From positions 1 through 34,235 of the forward strand of contig JAHEBJ010000027.1 in the NCBI GenBank assembly GCA_024642285.1: a stretch of 34,235 bases of DNA, written 5' to 3'. The notes beneath the pieces are model-generated. The model did not search any database and was not told the DNA's origin. It was given only the letters and a program-made list of their open reading frames with translations. The stretch comes from Sphingobacteriales bacterium (GTDB lineage: Bacteria; Bacteroidota; Bacteroidia; Chitinophagales; Chitinophagaceae). The position numbers and the translations under genes were made by a program. Below, in pieces: positions 16,313 to 24,885 of this stretch (within the stretch, counting starts at the first letter, position 1; each line of letters opens with the position of its first letter).

Positions 16313-16744
16313 TTAAAAAGGTAAATCATCAACTACTGATGCTGTTTGAGCCGATTCAGTTTTTGCAACAGGAGCAGTTCCCATTCCGGTATTGGTAACA
16401 TTACCCTGGTTTGAACCCTGGCTATCTCTGTTACTGCTCAATAACTGAATGTTCTGAACTCTCATGCGAAGCGTTGCAGCAGCTTGTCCTTCCTTATTGG
16501 TATAAGGGTCAGCCTCCGGCGATCCTTCGGCATAAACAGATGTACCTTTTGTCAGATAAGGAGCAATAGCTGTCCTGTCCGTCCAATAAGCACATTCCAC
16601 CCAGGTGGTTCTTTCTTTTTGTGTGCCTTGAGAATCTTTGAAACGCTCTGTGTGTGCTACGCTGAAGTTGATAACGTGTTTACCGTTGATCTCTTTTACA
16701 ATGCAATCTTTTCCAAGATTGCCGATGATCTGAAGTTTAATCAT
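16313..16744 (-). CDS. ssb: single-stranded DNA-binding protein
   Basis: A 143-residue SSB. The N-terminal OB fold (about 1-105) starts with KLQIIGNLGKDCIVKE and contains TTWVECAYWTDR and YAEGSPEADPYTNKEG. A flexible Asn/Gln/Ser/Thr-rich linker follows, and the protein ends in the acidic tip DDLPF, which recruits replication and repair proteins. It coats single-stranded DNA in replication, recombination and repair. It lies 67 bases downstream of an S24 regulator on the same strand. It may be a second SSB used in stress rather than the housekeeping copy, since Bacteroidota often have several. Confidence 0.93.
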   Translation of the reverse strand: MIKLQIIGNLGKDCIVKEINGKHVINFSVAHTERFKDSQGTQKERTTWVECAYWTDRTAIAPYLTKGTSVYAEGSPEADPYTNKEGQAAATLRMRVQNIQLLSSNRDSQGSNQGNVTNTGMGTAPVAKTESAQTASVVDDLPF

Positions 16745-16811
16745 AACTGTGTTTTTAAATTATTAATCGATGTATCTGGTTGTGCGCTAAGTTATGTTTT
16801 TGAACCTGATC

Positions 16812-17564
16812 TCAGTTCATTTTCTTCTTTAAAGTACTCACCTGACTCTGCAAGTTATTCACCATACTGGCCAATGAGTTTACATCCCAGCGCTGCTGTT
16901 GGCTTACTTTACTGATTACCATCTGTGCCTGCCACAATTCCACCACATCTTCGGCATTTACCTGGTACGGCTGGTATTGTGGATTATCACTTACTAAAGT
17001 GAGTTTATTTTTACTGCGGCCATCTTTCTCTACTCTTTTATATACTATTCCCTCATTACGGCTTACTACAATATAGGTCTGGTTCGACTTAATATCTGAC
17101 AGGTTCTCGATTTTCTCTCCAACAATTATACTTCCGCTTGGTGTTGGCATCATACTGTCGCCAATTATTTCAAAAGCACGGTAATTGCCACCAGATAACA
17201 TGGGTAAAGTGAATGTATTCAGCTCGTCAATAAACTCTGTATCGGCATAACTGGCTAAATAACCTGCAGCGGCTTTAACGGGTACGAAATGAATAATATT
17301 TCTGTCGGCAGTCATCATTTTTTGCTGCCGCCTTTTGGCAAGATAACTGCCTGAAGTATCGCTCAGGTCTTTTAACAGCAAGTCATCCAAAGTAAGTTTG
17401 AACATATCAGCTAAAATTTCCAATACATCCAAACGTGGATCGGCTCGCTCTTCTTCATAAGCGCCAATGAGTGAACGCTTGATACCTAATTTATTGGCAA
17501 ATTCCTCCTGCGTCCAACCACGAAGTTTGCGAAGATATTTGAGGTTTTGTCCTGCTATTGACAT
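16812..17564 (-). CDS. XRE-type HTH repressor with LexA/S24 self-cleavage domain
   Basis: A 250-residue regulator. Residues 5-62 are a Cro/CI-type helix-turn-helix (LRGWTQEEFANKLGIKRSLI). Residues about 93-215 are an S24 domain with a candidate Ala100-Gly101 cleavage site in VPVKAAAGYL, the nucleophile Ser137 in GDSMMP and the general base Lys176 in VYKRVE. The Ser-Lys pair is intact, so RecA-stimulated self-cleavage is plausible. The tail (about 230-250) looks like a short coiled coil. Two inverted repeats flank its promoter, suggesting autorepression. The ssb gene follows. It resembles phage CI-type repressors and Bacteroidota LexA-like regulators; no phage genes are near. Confidence 0.88.
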   Translation of the reverse strand: MSIAGQNLKYLRKLRGWTQEEFANKLGIKRSLIGAYEEERADPRLDVLEILADMFKLTLDDLLLKDLSDTSGSYLAKRRQQKMMTADRNIIHFVPVKAAAGYLASYADTEFIDELNTFTLPMLSGGNYRAFEIIGDSMMPTPSGSIIVGEKIENLSDIKSNQTYIVVSRNEGIVYKRVEKDGRSKNKLTLVSDNPQYQPYQVNAEDVVELWQAQMVISKVSQQQRWDVNSLASMVNNLQSQVSTLKKKMN

Positions 17565-17570
17565 GATACA

Positions 17571-17585
17571 ACTAATTTGATTAGT
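17571..17585. promoter_or_regulatory. operator candidate O1 of the S24 regulator
   Basis: ACTAAT-TTG-ATTAGT is a perfect 6-3-6 inverted repeat, 7 bases upstream of the regulator's ATG and overlapping the expected transcription start. Confidence 0.65.
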
Positions 17586-17586
17586 A

Positions 17587-17616
17587 CAAATATACTAATT
17601 AATTTAGTTTGACAAA
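17587..17616 (-). promoter_or_regulatory. promoter of the S24 regulator gene
   Basis: On the minus strand TTTG (17616-17613) and TATATTTG (17594-17587) are separated by 18 bases, matching the Bacteroidota -33 and -7 elements. The -7 box lies between the two operator candidates. Confidence 0.7.
17594..17608. promoter_or_regulatory. operator candidate O2 of the S24 regulator
   Basis: ACTAAT-TAA-TTTAGT repeats the O1 pattern with one mismatch and the same 6-3-6 geometry. It lies in the promoter spacer, 23 bases from O1 centre to centre, which is about two helical turns. Confidence 0.6.
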
Positions 17617-17623
17617 ATTATTT

Positions 17624-20600
17624 TTAAGGCTGATTCTTTTTCCACTCAGGCAGGCGGCCAGGTGTATACGGCGCTTTATATTTTTCCAGTAACAATTCCA
17701 TTTGTTTAATCTCTTCGTTTACAGAACGCAAATCATTTAATACTGCTTCAAATTCATCTGCCACAAAATCAAAGGACGTCTTATAAGTTTCTGTTGGAGC
17801 CGAAGTAGTACTCCATAAGGCTCCTGCAATCATATCAACTCTTCCTTTCAAAGAGATCGGTGCTGTTGATTCATATTTTGCACGCAATCCATCACCATTG
17901 ATCTTTTGATTTATGGATTCCAGTTTTTTCTGTAAGCCCAAAACCTGCTCATAACTGTTGACCGGTACATTGGATGCATCCAGCACTGCCTGTTTCAGAT
18001 ATGGAAGTTTTTTAGTCAGCTCATTCCTGAATTCATCCGCTCCACTCATCGCCCTGGTAAGTTCTGCCACTTTTTTATTAAACTCATTCAAAGATGCTTT
18101 ATCGCCAGCAGGCATTGAACTGTTATTTAATGATAAACAATTGAACGATTGTGGTGCTGCTAATTCTGTAAACTTTCCATCTTCAAATTTTTGCAAAGAA
18201 ACTTTATAAATACCCGGCATCACCATGTATCCTTTATCAGGTTCGTTCCATGCATAGCTGTCATCAAACGGCGTAAAGGTGACCGGCGTAAAGGGTAAAT
18301 ACCGCAAATCCCAGGTTACACTATTGATACCTTTTTTTGCATCAGGTTTTATCTTGCGAACCACATTCCCCTTTTCATCAGTTATCACAAAAAGTAAATA
18401 AGGCGCTTCCTCTTCAGCCTCTTTTTTCAAAATATTATAGGCAGGGTAATCAATATCCCCGCCGTTCTTTTGAATTTCTTTTTCAGCATCTCTTCTTTTT
18501 TGTTTTAATGTTTTTAATTCATCCTTCAGGTAATAAGTAAATGTTGCACCAACTTCGGGATTAGGCGTTGTAAAAAAACCTGCACCCATAAAACCTTTGC
18601 CTTTAAACCCGAAAGGGTTTGCTTCAACATACATCAATACATTTTTTACCGGAAAAACAACTGCCTGTTTTTCCATCATTTCTTTGTTGAAATTTCTCAG
18701 GGGTGCATAGTTATCCAATATATACACTCCTCTTCCAAAGGTTGAAACCACGAGGTCATTCTCCCTGCGCTGGATCTCAATATCCATAACGGTTGTTGTT
18801 GGCAATCCATTTGCAAACTTTATCCATTCTTTTGCGGCATCAACAGTAAAAAATAAACCAAACTGTGTTCCTACAAACAAAAGATCAGATTTAACATGGT
18901 CCTCAGCGATGGTATAAGTACTGCCTTTTTCAGGAAGGTTGGCATTGATGGAAAACCATGTCCGACCACCATCTGTTGTTTTTAACAGGTAAGGTTTATA
19001 ATCACCATAGGTAAAAGCCTGGCAGGCGGCATACGCAATTAATTTATTATAGCGTGAAGCAATGATATGATGTATCCTCGTAAATTCAGTAATACCGGGA
19101 AGTGATCCAGCTTTCGTCCATGTTTTTCCGGCATCGGTTGTATAATGAATCAACCCGTCGCCCGTTCCAACGAATAAAATATTTTCATCTAATGGTGATT
19201 CTGCAATGCTGGTAATATCTGCAAGCGAGCTTTTACCTGCCAACTCATCAATACTCCAGCTTCTGTCCATTAGTCTTTGCATTTTTTGCGGAACGCCCCT
19301 TGTAAGATCGGGGCTGATAATATCCCAGGAATTACCCTGGTCATTTGTACGAAACAGTTTGTTGGCTGCAAAATATACACGCTTGTTATTGTGCTGCGAT
19401 ATCAACAAAGGAGAATCCCAGTCAAACCGGTAACCGGAATCGATCAGGTTAACCGGTTGAATAAATAATGCCTCACCGCTGCTTTTATCAAACCTTACTA
19501 ATCCTCCATTCTGCGATTGAGCGTATAAAATTTTATCATCTTTCCAATCTGCCTGGGTTTCAAATCCATCTCCGCCAAGCGTAAATATCCAATCGTAGTT
19601 GGTTATTCCACTGGAATTAATGGTACGGGAAGGCCCCATTAGACTATTATTATCCTGCGTTCCAATGTACACATTGTAAAACGGCAATGCATTGTCGGTA
19701 CTTACTTTGTAAATCTCCGTAATTGGTATTCTCGATTTGAAGTCCCAGTTCTGTCCCTTGTCCCAGGTTTCATATACGCCTCCATCATTGCCCGAGATCA
19801 GATGCATGGTATTGACTGGATCGATCCACAAAGCATGATTATCGACATGCTTGAATTTTTCTCCCAAAGTCTTAAATGATTTACCTCCATCAATACTTAC
19901 CTGTATCAATAAGTCCATGCTATATAACCGATTCTCATCTTTTGGATCTGCAATAATTTTCTGCATATAAAAAGGATAAGCAGGGTTGTAGGCACTCTGC
20001 TTGGCCCAGGAAATTCCCCTGTCGGAACTTTTATATAATCCGCTTCCCTCTTTGGCCTGTACCAATGCATATAAAATATCAGGATTGGCCGGAGATATAG
20101 CCAGCCCGATCCTGCCAACACTTTCTGTGGGCAAGCCGGTCATGATCTTTTGCCAGGTTGCTCCGCTGTCAATGCTTCTGTATACAGCACTTTCATCGCC
20201 ACCACCAATACCGGTATAGCCTTTACGCATACGTTGGTGTGCCACAGCATATAAGTTTGTTGAATATCGTGGATCCATATGTATCTCAAAAAAGCCCGTG
20301 TATTCATTTACGAACAAACATTTTCTCCATGTCTTACCTCCGTCAATTGTTTTATAGATGCCACGGTCGCCACCTGAATTACGTAAAGAGCCATAGGCAG
20401 CCACATATACAATATTTGAATTGGAAGGATCAACAATAATACCTCCGATATGCTCTGAGTTTTGCAAGCCCATATTCTTCCAGCTCTTACCACCGTTCTC
20501 ACTTTTATAAACTCCATCACCATAAATAACATTGCTTTGATTATTATTCTCGCCGGTTCCTGCCCAAACAATGTTTGTATTTGAAGGATCAACTGCTACG

Positions 20601-20908
20601 GCCCCCATTGCAAAAGAAGTTTGATTTTCAAATGCAGGAGAAAACGTAACGCCGTTATTTTTTGTTTTCCATAAAGAGCCATGGCCAGAGGCTACATAAT
20701 ACTCGCTGGTATTCTCTGGATTAACGGCTATTGCCACAATCCTGCCACCTGTAACTGCAGGGCCAATGCTACGGAAGCTAAGACCTGAAAGCGAAATATT
20801 TTTTAGAGAATCAGGTTCTTTTGTTTTTATGTCGCTTTTCTTCTGTGCAGCAGAAACTAAAGAAACAAATACTATTATGGCAGTAAGGAAGGGTTTTGTC
20901 ATTTGCAT
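17624..20908 (-). CDS. large secreted beta-propeller protein with Asp-box repeats, VPS10/sortilin-like
   Basis: A 1094-residue exported protein: signal peptide MTKPFLTAIIVFVSLVSAAQ at the start, then about eleven Asp-box (BNR) motifs of the form S/T-x-D-x-G-x-T-W between residues about 80 and 710. Examples are YKTIDGGKTWRK, YRSIDSGATWQK, LKTTDGGRTWFS and HYTTDAGKTWTK. These build a ten-bladed or double propeller as in sortilin/VPS10 and exo-sialidase-like folds. The remaining ~380 residues include a beta-sandwich-like part (GINSVTWDLRY, PGIYKVSL) and a helical part. No catalytic set is evident, and there is no obvious type IX secretion tail. Family members are often listed as glycosyl hydrolases without proof. 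It stands alone upstream of nothing on its strand. Confidence 0.85.
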   Translation of the reverse strand: MQMTKPFLTAIIVFVSLVSAAQKKSDIKTKEPDSLKNISLSGLSFRSIGPAVTGGRIVAIAVNPENTSEYYVASGHGSLWKTKNNGVTFSPAFENQTSFAMGAVAVDPSNTNIVWAGTGENNNQSNVIYGDGVYKSENGGKSWKNMGLQNSEHIGGIIVDPSNSNIVYVAAYGSLRNSGGDRGIYKTIDGGKTWRKCLFVNEYTGFFEIHMDPRYSTNLYAVAHQRMRKGYTGIGGGDESAVYRSIDSGATWQKIMTGLPTESVGRIGLAISPANPDILYALVQAKEGSGLYKSSDRGISWAKQSAYNPAYPFYMQKIIADPKDENRLYSMDLLIQVSIDGGKSFKTLGEKFKHVDNHALWIDPVNTMHLISGNDGGVYETWDKGQNWDFKSRIPITEIYKVSTDNALPFYNVYIGTQDNNSLMGPSRTINSSGITNYDWIFTLGGDGFETQADWKDDKILYAQSQNGGLVRFDKSSGEALFIQPVNLIDSGYRFDWDSPLLISQHNNKRVYFAANKLFRTNDQGNSWDIISPDLTRGVPQKMQRLMDRSWSIDELAGKSSLADITSIAESPLDENILFVGTGDGLIHYTTDAGKTWTKAGSLPGITEFTRIHHIIASRYNKLIAYAACQAFTYGDYKPYLLKTTDGGRTWFSINANLPEKGSTYTIAEDHVKSDLLFVGTQFGLFFTVDAAKEWIKFANGLPTTTVMDIEIQRRENDLVVSTFGRGVYILDNYAPLRNFNKEMMEKQAVVFPVKNVLMYVEANPFGFKGKGFMGAGFFTTPNPEVGATFTYYLKDELKTLKQKRRDAEKEIQKNGGDIDYPAYNILKKEAEEEAPYLLFVITDEKGNVVRKIKPDAKKGINSVTWDLRYLPFTPVTFTPFDDSYAWNEPDKGYMVMPGIYKVSLQKFEDGKFTELAAPQSFNCLSLNNSSMPAGDKASLNEFNKKVAELTRAMSGADEFRNELTKKLPYLKQAVLDASNVPVNSYEQVLGLQKKLESINQKINGDGLRAKYESTAPISLKGRVDMIAGALWSTTSAPTETYKTSFDFVADEFEAVLNDLRSVNEEIKQMELLLEKYKAPYTPGRLPEWKKNQP

Positions 20909-21005
20909 ACAACTAGTTTTGATTTCTCTAAATTAAGATGAATAGCTTGAAATTAAGTTACCACTTAAAAATCTCTGTAATCTGTGGCAATTAAAACACA
21001 TACCC

Positions 21006-21013
21006 TATTTTTG
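21006..21013 (+). promoter_or_regulatory. -7 element of the surE-lpxB operon
   Basis: TATTTTTG fits TAnnTTTG and lies 17 bases before the ATG at 21030. No exact -33 TTTG is seen; TCTG at 20981 is the nearest match. Confidence 0.5.
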
Positions 21014-21029
21014 CACAAATTATTTTACT

Positions 21030-21494
21030 ATGAATCATACATTAATTACACATAGTATTTTACGCTGGGCTGTTTTAGTCTTGGGCGTTTGGGCAGTTTT
21101 ATCAGCTTTATTTGCAGTGCTGAGCAAAAGAGAATATAAAAGCAGTGATAATAAAATTAACCTGTTTTTTATGATCAGTTGCGACATTCAATTACTGATT
21201 GGATTGATCCTTTACTTTACAGGTATGTGGTTCGACAAAGTAAAAAGCGGCATGGGTGCGGTGATGAAAGACCCGGCAGAAAGATTCTTTGCCGTTGAAC
21301 ATGCTTTGATGATGATCATTGCCTGGCTATTGGTACACGTGGGCCGCAGCATGGTAAAACGTGCCGATACCGATGCACAAAAACACAAACGCACACTAAT
21401 TTATTTTGGAATAGCGTTAGTGATTATACTGGCAATGATCCCCTGGCCGTTCCGCCAGCCGGGAATTGCCCGTGAATTATTCCCTACCTTTTAA
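21030..21494 (+). CDS. four-helix membrane protein, cytochrome b-like
   Basis: A 154-residue inner-membrane protein with four predicted membrane helices (about 10-30, 45-65, 88-106, 124-141). His8, His91 and His103 lie in or beside the helices, in HSILRWAVL, EHALMMIIAWLLVH and GRS contexts. That looks like a small haem-binding cytochrome b561-like bundle, but there is no decisive motif. It is probably the first gene of the operon with surE (15 bases apart). Function is unknown; electron transfer is only a possibility. Confidence 0.6.
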   Translation: MNHTLITHSILRWAVLVLGVWAVLSALFAVLSKREYKSSDNKINLFFMISCDIQLLIGLILYFTGMWFDKVKSGMGAVMKDPAERFFAVEHALMMIIAWLLVHVGRSMVKRADTDAQKHKRTLIYFGIALVIILAMIPWPFRQPGIARELFPTF

Positions 21495-21509
21495 ATGATT
21501 TGAACATAC

Positions 21510-22292
21510 ATGGCTAAGAAGAAAGAAAAACCCATTATCCTGATAACAAACGACGATGGAATTACTGCTCCCGGCATTCGCAATCTAATTGAAGCTGTTA
21601 AAGACCTGGGAAAAGTAGTTGTTGTGGCTCCAGATAAACCACAAAGTGGTATGGGACATGCCATCACCATTGGTCAACCGCTTCGCATGCACAGAGTAGA
21701 TTTGTTTGGTGATACCGAAGCATGGCAAACCACGGGCACTCCTGTTGATTGTGTAAAACTTGCAGTAGATAAGGTACTGCATCGCAAACCTGATATCTGC
21801 CTCAGTGGAATAAACCATGGCGCCAATCATTCCATTAATGTAATTTATAGCGGTACTATGAGTGCTGCCATGGAAGCATCAATTGAAAGCATCCCCAGCA
21901 TTGGCTTTTCATTACTTGACTATAGTGTTGAGGCTGATTTTACAGCTTCCCGTTTTTATATTCAAAAAATTGTAAGCAGTTTATTAAAACAGAAAATGGA
22001 CAAGCATTTGTTGCTGAATGTAAATATTCCGGCGGTGCCATTGGAACTGATAAAAGGAATTAAAATTTGCAAACAGGCTTATGCAAAATATAAAGAAGAG
22101 TTTGACGAAAGAAAAGATCCTCATGGAAAAAATTATTACTGGCTTACCGGAGAATTCATCAATTTTGACAAAGGAACCGATACTGATGTATGGGCCCTCA
22201 AGAACAATTACATCAGCATGGTGCCAGTACAGTTTGATTTGACGAACTATGAGCTGAAAAAACAATTAGAAAAAAAGAATCTCTTCAAATGA
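21510..22292 (+). CDS. surE: 5'/3'-nucleotidase SurE
   Basis: A 260-residue metal-dependent phosphatase that releases phosphate from nucleoside monophosphates, and from exopolyphosphate in E. coli. It opens with ILITNDDGITAPGI (10-23; the Asp15-Asp16 pair binds the metal), then APDKPQSGMGHAIT, GTPVDCVKLAV and SGINHGANHSINVIYSGTM. These are all SurE landmarks with the Asp, Ser and Asn ligands in place. The length is normal. It ends in an ATGA overlap with the next gene, and lpxB follows. The surE-lpxB pairing is familiar in Bacteroidota. Confidence 0.97.
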   Translation: MAKKKEKPIILITNDDGITAPGIRNLIEAVKDLGKVVVVAPDKPQSGMGHAITIGQPLRMHRVDLFGDTEAWQTTGTPVDCVKLAVDKVLHRKPDICLSGINHGANHSINVIYSGTMSAAMEASIESIPSIGFSLLDYSVEADFTASRFYIQKIVSSLLKQKMDKHLLLNVNIPAVPLELIKGIKICKQAYAKYKEEFDERKDPHGKNYYWLTGEFINFDKGTDTDVWALKNNYISMVPVQFDLTNYELKKQLEKKNLFK

Positions 22293-22591
22293 TATTTAAA
22301 AAAGATAAATTTTGGTTTGGTGCATTGCTGGGATTTATAGGGCCGATAATAGGAATCCTTATTTTCAAATTTGTAAAATTCCGGTCTTTTAGTTTCGCCA
22401 ATACTTTCGAGTACATGCTACGTGAGCAGGGACATCGTACTTTCAGCGTTGCCCTTAGTCTTGCCCTGATGGTGAATGCAGTATTGTTTACAATTTATAT
22501 CAACAGCCGTAAAGACCATACTGCCAAGGGTATTTTTGTACTTACATTGATGTATGGTCTCATGGTATTGAGCATTAAAACTTTCTCCTGA
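22289..22591 (+). CDS. small two- or three-helix membrane protein, unknown
   Basis: A 100-residue protein whose ATG overlaps the surE stop by 4 bases (ATGA), so the two are translationally coupled. Hydrophobic segments lie at about 8-27, 52-72 and 81-98, with a basic first loop (FKFVKFRSFSF). I do not recognise a named family. Its fixed position between surE and lpxB suggests an envelope role, perhaps in lipid A assembly, but nothing in the sequence proves it. Confidence 0.7.
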   Translation: MIFKKDKFWFGALLGFIGPIIGILIFKFVKFRSFSFANTFEYMLREQGHRTFSVALSLALMVNAVLFTIYINSRKDHTAKGIFVLTLMYGLMVLSIKTFS

Positions 22592-22637
22592 TAATAAATC
22601 GAGCCGGTTTTTACAAACTAAAATTTAACTTGCAGTC

Positions 22638-23756
22638 ATGCGGTATTATATTATAGCAGGCGAAGCCAGTGGCGATCTGCATGGTAGTAATCTTATTGAA
22701 GAACTAAGAAAAAGAGATGCGGCGGCTGACATACGTTGCTGGGGCGGAGACAAAATGCAGGCTGCAGGAGCCACACTGGTAAAGCATTACAAAGAACTGG
22801 CCTTTATGGGTTTTTTGGAAGTAATAAAAAATCTGCGTACCATTTTAAAGAATATAAAACTTTGCAAGGCCGATATTCTGCGTTACAAACCAACTGCTAT
22901 CATCCTCATCGACTATCCCGGATTTAATTTACGTATTGCCAAATGGGCAAAAGAAAATGGCATAAAAGTCATTTATTATATTTCACCACAGGTTTGGGCA
23001 TGGAAAGAAAACAGGGTTAAACTGATAAAAGAGTGCGTTGATAAAATGCTCGTTATTTTGCCTTTTGAAAAAGAATTTTATGCCAAATGGAATTATGAGG
23101 TAGAATATGTAGGGCATCCGTTAGTGGAAGTAGTTGATAGTTTTTCCCTGGGCATTGAACCATTTATGTCCGACAATGAGCAACGGGCAACAATTGCCCT
23201 TTTACCCGGAAGCCGTCAGCAGGAGATTTTAAAAAAACTCCCCATTATGCTGGAGGTTGCCAAACATTTTCCGGATTACCAATTTGTGGTGGCAAAAGCA
23301 CCCGGACTAGATGAAAGTTTTTATGCAGGTTTGCTGGCGCCTTATCAAAATGTTTCATCGGTTGTAAATAAAACCTACGAGTTACTTTCACAATCAAAAG
23401 CTGCATTGGTCACAAGCGGCACCGCTACATTAGAAACTGCATTGTTTGCAGTGCCGGAAGTCATCTGCTACAAAGGCAGTGCTTTCTCCTACCAGATTGC
23501 TAAGCGTTTGATAAAAATAAAATTCATAGGATTGGTAAACCTGATCATGAATAAAGAAGTAGTGAAGGAATTAATACAGGAAGAACTAAACGTTGAAAAT
23601 TTAAAACAGGAATTGAACCTTTTGTTAAATGATGTGGCAAAACAAAAACAGTTAGCAAATGATTATTCCGAATTAAAAAACCTGTTAAGCCAGGGAGGTC
23701 ATGCATCGGCCAACGCTGCCGAAAGTATTTACAAATACATGAATAATTTACCATAG
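22638..23756 (+). CDS. lpxB: lipid-A-disaccharide synthase
   Basis: A 372-residue GT19 enzyme that joins UDP-2,3-diacylglucosamine to lipid X to make the disaccharide of lipid A, at the inner membrane. It starts YYIIAGEASGDLHGSNL (3-19), then has LIDYPGFNLRIAKWAK, YYISPQVWAWKENRVK, YVGHPLVE, LLPGSRQQEI and TSGTATLETALF, all LpxB hallmarks. The length is standard. It is the last gene of the plus-strand operon and its stop overlaps the small minus-strand gene by 9 bases. It shows the cell has lipid A and therefore an outer membrane. Confidence 0.97.
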   Translation: MRYYIIAGEASGDLHGSNLIEELRKRDAAADIRCWGGDKMQAAGATLVKHYKELAFMGFLEVIKNLRTILKNIKLCKADILRYKPTAIILIDYPGFNLRIAKWAKENGIKVIYYISPQVWAWKENRVKLIKECVDKMLVILPFEKEFYAKWNYEVEYVGHPLVEVVDSFSLGIEPFMSDNEQRATIALLPGSRQQEILKKLPIMLEVAKHFPDYQFVVAKAPGLDESFYAGLLAPYQNVSSVVNKTYELLSQSKAALVTSGTATLETALFAVPEVICYKGSAFSYQIAKRLIKIKFIGLVNLIMNKEVVKELIQEELNVENLKQELNLLLNDVAKQKQLANDYSELKNLLSQGGHASANAAESIYKYMNNLP

Positions 23757-23909
23757 TAGTTTTACGGCCAGGATGACCATAGCGAGGAGAAATAGTAAAA
23801 TAGAAAGCCTGTTTATGAAATGCATGTATCCAACCCATTTTGTTTTTGGTGCATCAGGATCTTTTTTCTTCAGGTATAAATATTCGGCAATTTGATTAAG
23901 TATTCCCAT
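23748..23909 (-). CDS. 53-residue single-pass membrane protein, DUF6728-like
   Basis: An ATG at 23909 opens a 53-codon frame ending at 23748. The product begins MGILNQIAEYLYLKKKDPDA, is charged, then has GYMHFINRLSIL leading into one membrane helix (about 35-52) and ends KLLW. The pattern, a short cytoplasmic YFYLKKKDP-type start, an M-H-x-I-N-R-x-S-I motif and a single C-terminal helix, is the one I associate with the DUF6728 family of small Bacteroidota proteins. It overlaps the lpxB stop by 9 bases, tail to tail, and is easily missed by size cut-offs. The function is unknown. Confidence 0.8.
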   Translation of the reverse strand: MGILNQIAEYLYLKKKDPDAPKTKWVGYMHFINRLSILLFLLAMVILAVKLLW

Positions 23910-24005
23910 TTGCTAATTTTATAGATGCAAATTAATGATAAACCTGGATACTATTAACCGGGCTGCAAGTTAATAATAATGAAAAGATCAGCACTCTCCA
24001 ATCCG

Positions 24006-24875
24006 CTAATCGAGTTTTTTAGGCAACCCCATTAAGTGTTGTTTAATTACTGCATAATGTTGCCACGGAATAAAATGCCCGGCTCCCGGGATGATAATTA
24101 TTTTGACATCAGGATTATGGGCCAGTTTCTTTTTGCCATATTCAACGTTTTTTACCGTGACGAATTTATCAGCATCGCCATGAATAAAGGTAACCGGTAT
24201 TTTTATTATAGAATAACCGGTATCAATACTATGCAGATCTTCCTTAAAATAAACGATCTCATCGTTTGATGGTTTAAATGCTCCCGGCATCAGCAGTTTA
24301 AGCGGCGAGTAAGTAAACAGGTATCGCCAGTATTCTTTTGGTTCATCCCCAGGCGAAATAGAACCTGCTAATATTGTTAAGCTGGCATATGCAGTTGGAT
24401 AATCCTGAGCCATTCTTACTATTACAGGCCCGCCAATACTATGCCCCACCAGGTGTACCGGCTGCCGGTTGCTTTCTCTTTCAACAATTTTATTAATAAG
24501 GAATGCCTGCTCTGGCAAACGAACAGCATTTCCAAAACCGCTGTATCCAAAACCCGGCCTGTCGATGGAGATCATTCTGAAACGCCGCAGTAATGCCGTA
24601 TCCATCATGTAAGTCCTGTACGCATCCCAACTGCCCGGTGAACCATGTATGAAAAACAAAGTAGGCAAACTGTCGATGCCGGTCTTTACGTAGTGGAGAT
24701 AAAAGCCTTGAATTTTTACGGTAACAAGACCCGCCGGTATATTTTTTTCTTCAAAAGACCTCCGGGCTTCACTGTCATCAATTCTGAATTTCATGCAGGA
24801 TTGTGCAAAAATTATCCAGCCCGATAAAAAGATCAGAATGCTCCATTTCAACTTTCTGTTTTTTTTGAACAGCAT
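24006..24875 (-). CDS. alpha/beta hydrolase, putative lipoprotein
   Basis: A 289-residue protein. A hydrophobic start ends in the lipobox-like FAQSC (Cys27), so it is probably a lipid-anchored periplasmic enzyme. The alpha/beta-hydrolase core has the oxyanion segment FFIHGSPGSWD (75-84), the nucleophile elbow GHSIGG (Ser146), an acid in FIHGDADKF (about 235) and His in IPGAGHFIP (about 268). The triad is complete, so esterase, lipase or amidase activity is likely. It is the last gene of the five-gene operon, 10 bases after the ATP-grasp gene. Confidence 0.88.
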   Translation of the reverse strand: MLFKKNRKLKWSILIFLSGWIIFAQSCMKFRIDDSEARRSFEEKNIPAGLVTVKIQGFYLHYVKTGIDSLPTLFFIHGSPGSWDAYRTYMMDTALLRRFRMISIDRPGFGYSGFGNAVRLPEQAFLINKIVERESNRQPVHLVGHSIGGPVIVRMAQDYPTAYASLTILAGSISPGDEPKEYWRYLFTYSPLKLLMPGAFKPSNDEIVYFKEDLHSIDTGYSIIKIPVTFIHGDADKFVTVKNVEYGKKKLAHNPDVKIIIIPGAGHFIPWQHYAVIKQHLMGLPKKLD

Positions 24876-24885
24876 GTACAGGCCT

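Noticed and set aside
17624-20908. Type IX secretion cargo
   Set aside because: The last residues do not show the conserved C-terminal sorting domain (no typical Gly-Lys-Val-type motif), so only Sec export is claimed.
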